A DNA stretch of 20,029 nt. Origin: JACZXC01 sp036447375. Its GTDB lineage: Bacteria > Myxococcota_A > UBA9160 > SMWR01. The notes under the pieces were generated by a model. The model was not told where the DNA came from. It was given only the letters and a program-made list of their open reading frames with translations, and did no database searches. Location of the stretch: positions 1-20,029 of the forward strand of contig JAZFUU010000116.1 of assembly GCA_036447375.1 (NCBI GenBank), in the 5' to 3' direction. Below, in pieces: positions 13,269 through 20,029 of this stretch (positions are counted from its first letter, which is position 1; every line of letters starts with the position of its first letter). The position numbers and the translations under genes are program-made.

Positions 13269-14150
13269 TCAAGCGGGCGGGTCCAGCAGGAAGGCACCCA
13301 ATTCTCTGCGCAGGGCTTCCGGGGCGTCGAGCATCACGACGTGACCGGCGCCGGGGATCGTGACGGCGCGACCGTCGGGGAGCCACTCGTTCACCATCCG
13401 CTCCTGGGTTCTGGCCGAGAGCACATCCGAGTGCTCGCCGCGAATCACCAGTGTGGGGCACGGAATTTCGGCGAGATGGCGCCAGAGTCGCTCCTCTTCT
13501 TGTCGGGCCCAGGCCACGCGGTCGAAGTCACGGCGGTTCACCGGATCGGATGAACTCTTGGGGCGCAGGAACGCCGGGTCGAGCTTGGCTTCGTAGCGCC
13601 CGTCCGGAAGCCGCCGCAACGCGTGCTCCGCCCAGTGGGCGAGGGCCGCGGCGTCGGCCCGCGGATGGAGGCGCGCCAGCACGACCTGATAGGCCTTCGT
13701 GTCGGCGAAGCTGCGATCGACTCGGGTCCGACGCACTCGGCGTCCGGCCCGGCTCTGAGTCGACAACTCGGGACCCGCATCGACGAGGACGAGCCGAGCC
13801 ACGCGTTTCGGATAGCGCGCCGCGTAGCGGATCGACGCGTAGCCGCCCATGGAGTGGGCGACCAGCACCACCGGGTCGAGACCCTGAACCTCGACCACTT
13901 CGCTGAGGTCGCGGCTTACCGCTGCGTGGCTGTAGCGGTACTCGGGGTCGTGGTCCGAGTCGCCGTGTCCCCGCGCGTCCAGAGCCAGGGTGCGATAGTG
14001 GTCGGCCAGCGGGGCTACGAAGGGATCCCAGATCCGCGCGCCGTGGCCGAATCCGTGCATGAAGAGCAGTGACGGTCCCGCATCGCTCCACTCGAAGAGC
14101 TGGAGCGAGAGTCCGTGGGCCCCGGGAACTCGCCGCGATTTCGGTCGCAT
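13269..14150 (-). CDS. alpha/beta hydrolase
   Basis: A complete 293-residue alpha/beta hydrolase. LLFMHGFGHGARIW (about 28-41) provides the oxyanion-hole HG motif. LALDARGHGDSDHDPEYRYS follows, and the nucleophile elbow is VAHSMGGYAS with Ser100. Asp242 in GEHSDVL and His270 in PGAGHVVMLDAPE complete the triad. A cap domain lies at about 130-215. Cleavage could be of an ester, epoxide or C-C bond; nothing in the sequence decides. The open frame extends upstream to 14405 inside the LLM gene on the other strand; I chose ATG at 14150 because the conserved fold begins just after it. A GGGTA-tc-TACCC dyad lies immediately upstream (14155-14166). The gene is convergent with the acyl-CoA dehydrogenase pair and divergent from the LLM/P450 pair. 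Confidence 0.9.
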   Translation of the reverse strand: MRPKSRRVPGAHGLSLQLFEWSDAGPSLLFMHGFGHGARIWDPFVAPLADHYRTLALDARGHGDSDHDPEYRYSHAAVSRDLSEVVEVQGLDPVVLVAHSMGGYASIRYAARYPKRVARLVLVDAGPELSTQSRAGRRVRRTRVDRSFADTKAYQVVLARLHPRADAAALAHWAEHALRRLPDGRYEAKLDPAFLRPKSSSDPVNRRDFDRVAWARQEEERLWRHLAEIPCPTLVIRGEHSDVLSARTQERMVNEWLPDGRAVTIPGAGHVVMLDAPEALRRELGAFLLDPPA

Positions 14151-14235
14151 CGCCGGGTATCTACCCCAGCAAAATTGCCTGGACAAGCCGGGATGGGGCC
14201 CGCCATCATTGCTCGATTCGGGGAGGTAGAATTCG

Positions 14236-14304
14236 ATGGAGTGGCCCGCAACCGATCGCCCGCATCGGCGTGGAGGCCCGCCATTGCGGCGCCGGGCTTC
14301 GTGA
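14236..14304 (+). CDS. possible 22-residue Arg-rich leader peptide overlapping the LLM oxidoreductase start
   Basis: An ATG at 14236 follows GGGAGG (14221-14226) at a workable distance and reads MEWPATDRPHRR then GGPPLRRRAS before TGA at 14302-14304. The stop overlaps the GTG start of the next gene as GTGA. The ribosome binding site in front of this tiny frame is much better than the one in front of the GTG. A small hairpin, CCGAT/ATCGG (14252-14268), lies inside it. It could serve translational coupling or attenuation. A frame this short in GC-rich DNA can easily arise by chance, so I rate it low. Confidence 0.25.
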   Translation: MEWPATDRPHRRGGPPLRRRAS

Positions 14305-15140
14305 AGTTCGGTGTCGCCCTCTCTCGACTGAATCCCCGGTTCCACCTCGAGGTCACCGTGGAGGCCGAGCGCCTGGGATTCGAGTCGGTCTGGATGGCCG
14401 ACCATCTGGTCTTTCCGATGGACGGGTCGGGCTCACCGCATCCCGGCGAGGACACACCACCGGTTCCGCCGTCGACGCCGGTGTTCGACGTCTTTGGCTG
14501 GCTCTGCTTTCTCGCCGGAAAGACCTCCCGCATTCGTCTGGGGACCAGCGTGTACCTGCTCGGGTTGCGGCATCCCTTCACCGCGGCGCGGGCCGTGCAG
14601 ACCCTGGATCTCGTGTCCGGTGGACGCGCCGAGATCGGCATCGGCGCCGGCTGGCTGCGCAGCGAATGGAAGGCGGCGGGCCTCGACCCGCGCACTCGGG
14701 GACGCCGTCTCGACGAGGCACTGGCTGTGTGCAAGCGGCTGTGGACCGAGGAGGTGGTGGAACACCGCGGCGAGTTCTTCGACTTCGATCCGGTGATGTT
14801 CGAGCCCAAACCCGTGCAGAAGCCCTGGCCCCCGATCCACGTCGGAGGCGAGTCGCCCGCGGCTCTGCGGCGCGCTGCATTTCACGGGAATGGATGGTAC
14901 GGACTCAGCCACAGCCTCGAGTCCGCATCCGAAATGGCGGGACGCTTGGCGGCGCTGCGCCGCGAAGCGGGGCGCGAAGACGAGCCCTTCGAGTTGAGCC
15001 TGGGCGGGCAATTGAGCGAGCGCGACGACATCCGACGCTGGGAAGACGTCGGCGTCGATCGGCTGGTGGCCTCACCGTGGGAGAGGTCCCGCGAAGCGAT
15101 CGACGGGCTGCGCCGCTACGCCGACCTCGTCTTCGGTTGA
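14301..15140 (+). CDS. LLM-class (luciferase-like) F420-dependent-type oxidoreductase
   Basis: A luciferase-like TIM-barrel protein of 279 residues. It has the family N-terminus VKFGVALSRLNP, the strand AERLGFESVWMADHLVFP (about 23-39), RIRLGTSVYLLGLRHPF, and the signature LVSGGRAEIGIGAGWLRSEW (about 104-123). PWPPIHVGGESPAALRRAA is the usual late-barrel segment. Members use F420 or FMN for hydride transfer or monooxygenation; the short form with this signature is most like the TIGR03619-type F420 group, though cofactor choice cannot be read with certainty. The frame is open to 14115, but the conserved protein begins at the GTG at 14301. It ends 17 bases before the P450 start, so the two are likely co-transcribed and may act on the same compound. 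Confidence 0.87.
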   Translation: MKFGVALSRLNPRFHLEVTVEAERLGFESVWMADHLVFPMDGSGSPHPGEDTPPVPPSTPVFDVFGWLCFLAGKTSRIRLGTSVYLLGLRHPFTAARAVQTLDLVSGGRAEIGIGAGWLRSEWKAAGLDPRTRGRRLDEALAVCKRLWTEEVVEHRGEFFDFDPVMFEPKPVQKPWPPIHVGGESPAALRRAAFHGNGWYGLSHSLESASEMAGRLAALRREAGREDEPFELSLGGQLSERDDIRRWEDVGVDRLVASPWERSREAIDGLRRYADLVFG

Positions 15141-15157
15141 GGCGCTACCCTACGCGC

Positions 15158-16423
15158 ATGCCTGCTCGAGCTTCTCTCGACACATCCTCCCTCGACAGCC
15201 TCGACGTCATCGGGCCGGATACCTACATGGAGAACGGCTACCCCCACGCCGCCTGGAAGCGCCTGCGCGCGGAATCTCCGGTGCATTGGTTCGACTTGCC
15301 CGGCGGCGTCGGGTTCTGGGCCGTGACCCGGCGTGCGGACGTCGTCTGGATTTCCAAGCAGCCCAGGCGCTTTCTCAATGCGCCTCGCCTGGCTGTCTTC
15401 GAGGAGGGCGCTCCGCCCGAGAAACGAGACATTCGCCACCTGCTGGTTATGGATCCGCCGGAACACGCCAAATTTCGGGCCACCGCGAGCAGCTGGTTCA
15501 CGCCGCGCGCGATCCGAAGTCGGCACGCCGAAGTGGAGCGCATTACCCGGGAGCTGCTGGACGAGATGGCCGGCGATGGCGAAACGCGCACAGCGGATTT
15601 CGTCAACGACCTGGCCGCCCCCCTTACGCTCGCCGTGTTGGCCGACATGTTGGGCGTCCCGCGCGAAGACTGGCGGCTGATGTTCCACTGGACCAATCAG
15701 ATCGCGGGCTCGTCGGATCCGGAGTTCCAGTCGGACGGAATCGACGGGTCGGTGGGCGACGGCATCACCGACGCGCGCGACGGAATGTTCCAGTACTTCA
15801 CGGCGCTCAGCGCGAAGCGACGGGCCCAGCCCCGCAACGACATCGTGAGCGTTCTCGCGTCCTCGACCATCGACGGCGACCCCATGCCGGTGATGGAACT
15901 GCTGTCGTACTTCATGTTGCTCGTCGTCGCAGGCAACGAGACCACCCGCAATGCCGCGAGTGGTGGACTGCTCGCCCTGATCGAGAATCCGGGGGAATTC
16001 GACAAGCTCCGAAAGAACCCGGATCTCGTCGATCTCGCAGCAGAAGAGATCGTGCGTTGGACGTCACCGGTGATCCAGTTCTGCCGCACGCCGGTGGAAG
16101 ACGTGGAAGTCGCGGGAAAATCGATCAAGGCGCGGGATTCGATGTGTCTTTTCTACCCCTCGGCCAATCGCGACGAAGCCGTGTTCGACGATCCCGAGGC
16201 GTTTCGCGTCGACCGCAAGCCGAATCCGCACCTGGGTTTCGGGATCGGTGAGCACTTCTGTCTGGGAGCGAGCCTCGCGCGACTCGAGTTGCGCGCGATC
16301 TTTGGCCAGCTGGCCGAACGAATGGAAGAGGTCGAGTTGGCGGGCCGTTACGAACGCACGCGCTCGAGCTTCCTGGGAGGCGTCAAGCGCATGCCCATCC
16401 GGTATCGCCTGCGGCCTTCCTGA
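15158..16423 (+). CDS. cytochrome P450 (CYP124/125/142-like)
   Basis: A soluble bacterial P450 of 421 residues that needs external redox partners. VMDPPEHAKFRATASSWFTP (about 97-115) is the C-helix region. The I-helix oxygen-activation motif is AGNETTRN (258-265). The ExxR pair is Glu297/Arg300 in AAEEIVRW, and the heme loop FGIGEHFCLG has the thiolate ligand Cys368. GNETTRN and SANRDEAVFDDPEAFRVDRKPNPHLGFG are typical of the CYP124/125/142 group that hydroxylates methyl-branched lipids and sterol side chains. The ATG at 15158 has only a distant GAGG, but the N-terminal length is normal. No ferredoxin or reductase gene is adjacent. With the upstream LLM enzyme it suggests oxidation of a hydrophobic compound; the substrate is inferred from family only. 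Confidence 0.94.
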   Translation: MPARASLDTSSLDSLDVIGPDTYMENGYPHAAWKRLRAESPVHWFDLPGGVGFWAVTRRADVVWISKQPRRFLNAPRLAVFEEGAPPEKRDIRHLLVMDPPEHAKFRATASSWFTPRAIRSRHAEVERITRELLDEMAGDGETRTADFVNDLAAPLTLAVLADMLGVPREDWRLMFHWTNQIAGSSDPEFQSDGIDGSVGDGITDARDGMFQYFTALSAKRRAQPRNDIVSVLASSTIDGDPMPVMELLSYFMLLVVAGNETTRNAASGGLLALIENPGEFDKLRKNPDLVDLAAEEIVRWTSPVIQFCRTPVEDVEVAGKSIKARDSMCLFYPSANRDEAVFDDPEAFRVDRKPNPHLGFGIGEHFCLGASLARLELRAIFGQLAERMEEVELAGRYERTRSSFLGGVKRMPIRYRLRPS

Positions 16424-16448
16424 CCCGGGTGGGGTGCCCGCGGCGGAT

Positions 16449-18224
16449 TCAGCGCCCGTTGGCGTCGGTCGAGAGCTGTCGCATGCGCAGTGTCCTCAGC
16501 CGGTTGATGGCTGCGGCGATTTCGAAACCGCGGGGTCGGGCCAGGTTGCCCGGGTGTTGCTCGGAGCGGTGAAAGGGATCCAGCTCGTCGAGGCCGTGAG
16601 CGTCGAAGAAGGCTTCCAGCTGGACGATGATCTCGCGCAGCGTGGCACCGTCCTTTGCGAAACGCTCGATTGCGAGGTGAATCGCGTTTCCGACGGCGCG
16701 AGTCTGGCTGCGGTCGACGAGCTGCTCGACACCGCGAAGATCAATCGCCGAGTTTCCGAAGTGAATCAGATCGATGGTCTTGGCGTCGATCTTCACGTCG
16801 TGGCGCCCGCGCGAGGGATCAAAGCTTTCGACCAGGGGAATGCGATCGGGGCCCCTCTTCAGCGACGAGCGAGCCTCCATGCACCGGCCCGAGTCGTGAG
16901 ACGCCGCGATCCGCCGTGCTTCGTCGGTGACATCGAAGGGTTGAAACTCGCGCATGGCGATGACGCAATCCGCCACATCGAAGTAGTCGCCGCAGCCGCC
17001 CATCACCAGGACCGTCGAAACCCCCCAGGCGTCGTAGAGTTCGCGCACACGCTCGAGGAACGGCGTGATCGGCTCGAATTCCTTGTGGACCAGGGCCTGC
17101 ATCCGCGCGTCGCGCAGCATGAAGTTCGTGGCCGACGTATCCTCGTCCAGCAGCACCCCGCTGGCGCCCACCTCGACGGCTTCGAGAATGTTCGCCGCCT
17201 GACTGGTGCTCCCGCTGGCGTCTTCGCTGGAGAACTCCCGGGTGCTGCGCCCCTGAGGCAAGTTGGAGATGAAGGCGCTGATGTCGACCTGCTCTACGCG
17301 GCGGCCGTCCTCCGCCCGGATTTTCACCAGGCCGGGTGCGCTCACCACCCACTCGCGGCCGTCGCCGGGAATGTGGGGGTAGACGCCGCGTTCGAGCGCC
17401 TGTAGCAGCGTCGATTTTCCGTGGTAGCCGCCGCCCACGATCAGCGTTACCCCGCGGCGGATTCCCATGCCCGTGATCTCTCGGCCCGAACCTTCGGGTC
17501 CCTCGATCGGGTTCGGCAGCGTGAAGCGGACGCGGAGCGACTCGGGCGATTCGAACGGAACCGCCTGTGATCCGCTCAGGGGCAGATCGCTGGCGCCGCT
17601 CGCCCGCGGGAGTCGGGCGCCGTCGCCCACGAAGGCGACCAGACCGAGGTCGTCGAGTTGCCCCCGGATGTACTGCTGGTTCTCGATGCATTCCACGAAT
17701 CGGTAGGCCTCGTCGTGGGGAAGCTCCGACCAACACAGGCCCGACTCGGCGGTTCGAGGCAGGTCGCGGCACAACAGGGCCTGAGCCTGGCGACCCAGGA
17801 TGCGTCGCCCGGCGGCGGGCAAGCCGAGTTGCAGGCGAACCTCGATCCAGTCGGGAGTGACGACGGCGGCGGTGCGTTCCAGAACTTCCTGAGCTCCGGC
17901 GTCGATCTGCACGACGCCACTCTTGCCACTGCCCCTGCGCTGGCTCTCGCCGCCCTCGATGGCGGTGCCGAAGGCTCGCGCCAGGAAGTCTTCGCACGCC
18001 GTGCGGCGGACCCGCCCGTCGAACCAGTCGGGCGGGAGACGAGCCTCGCTCATGGGCATGCGAATCCGGAGCTTCGAGGGGCTGGCGAAAGGGTCGCCCT
18101 GCACGTGATCCACATACAGCGTGTACCGCGGAAATTCGAAGGCGCCCTGGATCTCGTGATAGGCCTTGTAGCCCCGACCATCAATCCGGCCGAGGATGCG
18201 CTGCAGATCGTCAGCGCTGGGCAC
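16449..18224 (-). CDS. ABC-class P-loop ATPase of unknown function (COG3044 type)
   Basis: A 591-residue soluble ATPase recognisable as the predicted ABC-class ATPase family (COG3044/PF09818), whose cellular role is not established. The N-terminal domain begins with LQRILGRIDGRGYKAYHEI, TLYVDHVQGDPFASPSKLR and RRTACEDFLAR. The Walker A is GGGYHGKST (264-272). A serine-rich signature-like segment, SSEDASGSTSQAANILEAVE, follows (about 332-351), then the Walker B GVLLDEDTSATNFM (356-369) with Asp360 and Glu361. VLVMGGCGDYFDVADCVIAM is the sensor/H-loop region. There are no membrane segments, so it is not a transporter. GTG at 18224 agrees with the family N-terminus, 9 bases after the SDR stop, suggesting an SDR-ATPase operon. 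It is convergent with the P450. Confidence 0.9.
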   Translation of the reverse strand: MPSADDLQRILGRIDGRGYKAYHEIQGAFEFPRYTLYVDHVQGDPFASPSKLRIRMPMSEARLPPDWFDGRVRRTACEDFLARAFGTAIEGGESQRRGSGKSGVVQIDAGAQEVLERTAAVVTPDWIEVRLQLGLPAAGRRILGRQAQALLCRDLPRTAESGLCWSELPHDEAYRFVECIENQQYIRGQLDDLGLVAFVGDGARLPRASGASDLPLSGSQAVPFESPESLRVRFTLPNPIEGPEGSGREITGMGIRRGVTLIVGGGYHGKSTLLQALERGVYPHIPGDGREWVVSAPGLVKIRAEDGRRVEQVDISAFISNLPQGRSTREFSSEDASGSTSQAANILEAVEVGASGVLLDEDTSATNFMLRDARMQALVHKEFEPITPFLERVRELYDAWGVSTVLVMGGCGDYFDVADCVIAMREFQPFDVTDEARRIAASHDSGRCMEARSSLKRGPDRIPLVESFDPSRGRHDVKIDAKTIDLIHFGNSAIDLRGVEQLVDRSQTRAVGNAIHLAIERFAKDGATLREIIVQLEAFFDAHGLDELDPFHRSEQHPGNLARPRGFEIAAAINRLRTLRMRQLSTDANGR

Positions 18225-18233
18225 GGCGTGGGT

Positions 18234-19031
18234 TCATGTCGCGAACTGAGCGAGGATCCCCTGGAACCGGCTCTCGATGATGTCGCGGAACTCGGGATGG
18301 GTGAAGATGTAAGCCGAATTTTCGCGAATCCCGCGGACCACGCACTCTCCCACGGCCGTCGGTTCGATGCCGGCCTCGAGGGCGTCCTTGATCGCGTCGG
18401 CCCGTCCTCCGGCGTCTCCGAGCCGCGCCGGTCGATTGCGATCGGCGTCCAGCAGGTTCGTTCGCACGCCCCCGGGGCACAGGACCGAGACACCGATGTC
18501 ATCGGCTTGGAGTTCGGAACGCAACGCATCGGTAAATCCGACGACGGCGAATTTCGTCGTGCAGTAGACACCGAGCCCGGGAGCGGATAGCAGTCCTCCG
18601 ATGGATGCGGTGTTCACGATCTGGGCTTCGCCGCCCTGGGCGCGCAGACGAGGCACGAAGGCGTGGCAGCCGTTCACGACACCGCCGAGGTTGACCGAGA
18701 GGATCCACTCCCAGTCGTCCGCGGTGGAGTTCTGGAGCGCACCGCCGACAATCACGCCGGCGTTGTTGCAGACGACATGGACCGCGCCCATTTCCCGAAA
18801 GGCGGTTTCGGCCAGCGCCTCGGTCGATGCGCGATCCGAAACGTCGGTCGCGACCGCCAAGGACTCGGCTCCCGACTGCTTCAGCTCCTGGGAAACTCTC
18901 TCGGCCCCGGCTGCGTCGATATCCGCGACGACGATCCGCATGCCGACCCCCGCCAGGGCCTCGCAGAGTCCGCGCCCAATCCCGCTGGCGCCACCCGTTA
19001 CCACCGCGACTTTGCCGTCCAATTCTCGCAT
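18234..19031 (-). CDS. short-chain dehydrogenase/reductase
   Basis: A classical SDR of 265 residues. The nucleotide motif is TGGASGIG (12-19). Asp37 at the end of the second strand (VVADID) favours NAD(H) over NADP(H). CNNAGV (about 88-93) and the catalytic set Ser143, Tyr156, Lys160 (TASIGGLLSAPGLGVYCTTK) are intact. LCPGGVRTNLLDADRNRP is the normal PG motif and substrate loop. It probably oxidises or reduces an alcohol/ketone of a lipophilic substrate, like many SDRs in degradation clusters, but the substrate is unknown. ATG at 19031 matches the family start, although no strong ribosome binding site precedes it. It lies just upstream of the ABC-class ATPase gene in the same direction. Confidence 0.94.
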   Translation of the reverse strand: MRELDGKVAVVTGGASGIGRGLCEALAGVGMRIVVADIDAAGAERVSQELKQSGAESLAVATDVSDRASTEALAETAFREMGAVHVVCNNAGVIVGGALQNSTADDWEWILSVNLGGVVNGCHAFVPRLRAQGGEAQIVNTASIGGLLSAPGLGVYCTTKFAVVGFTDALRSELQADDIGVSVLCPGGVRTNLLDADRNRPARLGDAGGRADAIKDALEAGIEPTAVGECVVRGIRENSAYIFTHPEFRDIIESRFQGILAQFAT

Positions 19032-19116
19032 GGCTCGAAGGTAGCGCAGGCGGGCGATCGTTCTGGCAAGCGCGGAGGGCGCGCAGTGGTCTCAGCGACA
19101 GCGTTCAGCGGGCGTG

Positions 19117-19173
19117 GAAGTCGGCCGCTGGGCCGACTTCGCTCCCTTCTCTTGCAAAGCCGAGCGAAGTCGG
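19117..19173. repeat. three-armed inverted repeat with two mutually exclusive hairpins
   Basis: Arm 1 with arm 2 is GAAGTCGGCC-gctg-GGCCGACTTC (19117-19140), a perfect ten-base stem with a four-base loop. Arm 2 extended, CCGACTTCGCTC (19133-19144), also pairs perfectly over 12 bases with arm 3, GAGCGAAGTCGG (19162-19173). The two hairpins share the middle arm, so only one can form at a time. On the minus strand they follow the radical SAM stop by about eight bases and precede the SDR start by about 85. No U-tract follows. It may be a terminator, a REP-like element or a switch controlling the SDR. Confidence 0.6.
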
Positions 19174-19180
19174 ACTGGCG

Positions 19181-20029
19181 TTAGAAGAGAGAGAGTTGCG
19201 GAGGCGCAGGGCGGCGGAATGCGGCCGTCGACGGGGTGAAGCGTTGACCGTCGAGTCCGGCTCGACGCTGCGCGATCTCGAAGAGGCGGTGCGTCTGTTC
19301 GGCGAAGAATCCGCCGCCGAGGTGCCGTGTATGGAAGCGGGAATCGTTGAGGCGTCCGCCGCGCATGCTGCGGATCCGATTCAGGATCTTCTGTTTTCGC
19401 TCCGGCAGATAGCGATCGAGCCAGGCCTCGAAGAGACCGGCCACGCCGTGGGGCAGACGAAGCATCACGTGACCGACGCTTTGGGCGCCGGCCTCGGCGG
19501 CGGCTTCGACCAGCGACGGGATCTCGTGATCGTTGAGGGCCGGAATCACGGGTGCGACCAGCACCCCGACGGGAATGCCCGCTTCGGCCAGTCCGCGGAC
19601 GCAGGCCAGGCGTCGCTCTGGGGTCGCCGCTCGCGGTTCCAGGATCCGAGCCAGGTCCGGGTCGAGGCTGGTGATCGACACGGTGACGGTCGCCGCGTCG
19701 AATCGCGCCAACTCGCCGAGCAGATCCAGGTCTCGCAGCACGAGGCCGCTTTTCGTGACCACCCCGACGGGGTTGCGGAACTCGACGAAGACTTCGAGGC
19801 AACGCCGGGTGAGGCGGAGTCGACCCTCGATGGGTTGGTAGGGATCCGTCACGGCCCCGATCGCCACCACGCGCGGCCGCCACCGCGGCGAGGACAGCGC
19901 TCGCCGCAGTAGCTCGGGCGCGCGCTCCTTGACGAGGATCCGACTCTCGAAATCCAGGCCCGCCGACCATCCCAGATACTCGTGGGTGGGGCGGGCGTAG
20001 CAGTAGATGCAGCCGTGTTCGCAGCCCTG
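19181..20029 (-). CDS. radical SAM protein, PA0069/SplB-like type (5' truncated by window edge)
   Basis: The frame is open to the last base, so the N-terminus (probably about 60-80 residues) is outside; 282 residues are visible. The [4Fe-4S] motif is CEHGCIYC (Cys codons at 20021-20023, 20009-20011 and 20000-20002), followed by YARPTHEYLGWSAGLDFESR. AIGAVTDPYQPIE, VTKSGLVLRDLDLL, VTVSITSLDPDLARILEPRAATPERRL and VAPVIPALNDHEI are the family's barrel motifs. The tail MRGGRLNDSRFHTRH to QLSLF is also typical of PA0069-like proteins. These are distantly related to spore photoproduct lyase and their reaction is unproven. It is transcribed towards the SDR gene, with the three-armed repeat between them. 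Confidence 0.92.
   Translation of the reverse strand, partial: QGCEHGCIYCYARPTHEYLGWSAGLDFESRILVKERAPELLRRALSSPRWRPRVVAIGAVTDPYQPIEGRLRLTRRCLEVFVEFRNPVGVVTKSGLVLRDLDLLGELARFDAATVTVSITSLDPDLARILEPRAATPERRLACVRGLAEAGIPVGVLVAPVIPALNDHEIPSLVEAAAEAGAQSVGHVMLRLPHGVAGLFEAWLDRYLPERKQKILNRIRSMRGGRLNDSRFHTRHLGGGFFAEQTHRLFEIAQRRAGLDGQRFTPSTAAFRRPAPPQLSLF

Noticed and set aside
14069..15157. Apparent N-terminal extension of the P450 frame across the LLM gene
   Set aside because: It is a shadow frame of the LLM oxidoreductase in GC-rich DNA; the P450 family N-terminus begins near the ATG at 15158.
16426..16440. CGGG/CCCG mini-hairpin between convergent P450 and ATPase genes
   Set aside because: Only four base pairs and no U-tract; not enough to call a terminator.
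19092..19970. Alternative minus-strand frame of 292 codons overlapping the radical SAM gene
   Set aside because: Arg/Pro/Gly-rich with no motif; the other frame carries the CxxxCxxC cluster and the conserved tail.
1..20029. Defence island, toxin-antitoxin, CRISPR, prophage or mobile-element signatures
   Set aside because: Both strands were scanned and no transposase, recombinase, long terminal inverted repeat, spacer array or toxin-like pair was found; every long gene has a metabolic, envelope or repair family assignment except the COG3044 ATPase.

Overview
This is a GC-rich, densely packed bacterial window of ordinary chromosomal and accessory metabolism. I find no rRNA, tRNA, CRISPR array, insertion sequence, integrase or phage gene. 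No gene-free stretch exceeds 300 bases; the longest is the 194-base divergent gap at 1765-1958. The gene families (paired acyl-CoA dehydrogenases, a steroid/terpenoid-type P450, a luciferase-like F420-type oxidoreductase, a class III CoA-transferase, a DPPR-synthase-like UbiA protein, an Nu-class GST and a TPR-matrixin lipoprotein) suggest a metabolically versatile soil or marine bacterium. The stand-alone 2-oxoglutarate dehydrogenase E1 argues against mycobacteria and their relatives, where E1 is usually fused to an E2-like domain. A myxobacterial/deltaproteobacterial-type lineage is a plausible guess, but the sequence alone does not prove it.

Layout. (1) 1-1764: the 3' end of an alpha/beta hydrolase (+) converges on and overlaps a minus-strand pair, UbiA-type prenyl-phosphate phosphoribosyltransferase followed by a rhodanese. 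(2) 1765-1958: divergent gap with a perfect 7-bp-arm dyad. (3) 1959-4113: plus-strand operon of cupin, class III CoA-transferase and Nu-class GST, with two near-identical stop/ribosome-binding-site junctions. (4) 4273-4884: minus-strand 3-methyladenine DNA glycosylase, divergent from (5) 5042-7918, sucA, which is followed by (6) 7963-9507, a TPR lipoprotein with a matrixin-like zinc protease site. (7) 9536-10849: minus-strand Leu/Phe/Val-type amino-acid dehydrogenase with an altered motif. (8) 10974-13249: two overlapping acyl-CoA dehydrogenase genes, likely subunits of one heteromeric enzyme, behind a TATAAT-containing intergenic region. (9) 13269-14150: minus-strand alpha/beta hydrolase. (10) 14301-16423: plus-strand LLM oxidoreductase and cytochrome P450. 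(11) 16449-19031: minus-strand SDR followed by an ABC-class ATPase of unknown function. (12) 19181-20029: 5'-truncated radical SAM protein of the PA0069 type, separated from the SDR by a three-armed inverted repeat.

How the genes may work together. Regions 3 and 8-11 look like parts of a catabolic repertoire for lipophilic carbon compounds: P450 hydroxylation, CoA transfer, alpha,beta-dehydrogenation of CoA thioesters, SDR oxidation and hydrolysis. The window holds no diagnostic steroid ring-cleavage gene, so the substrate stays open. I found no clear defence, secretion or mobile system. The best leads are the TPR-matrixin lipoprotein, the split acyl-CoA dehydrogenase, the three-armed repeat at 19117-19173, the dyad at 1823-1842, and the short coupled leader ORF at 14236-14304.
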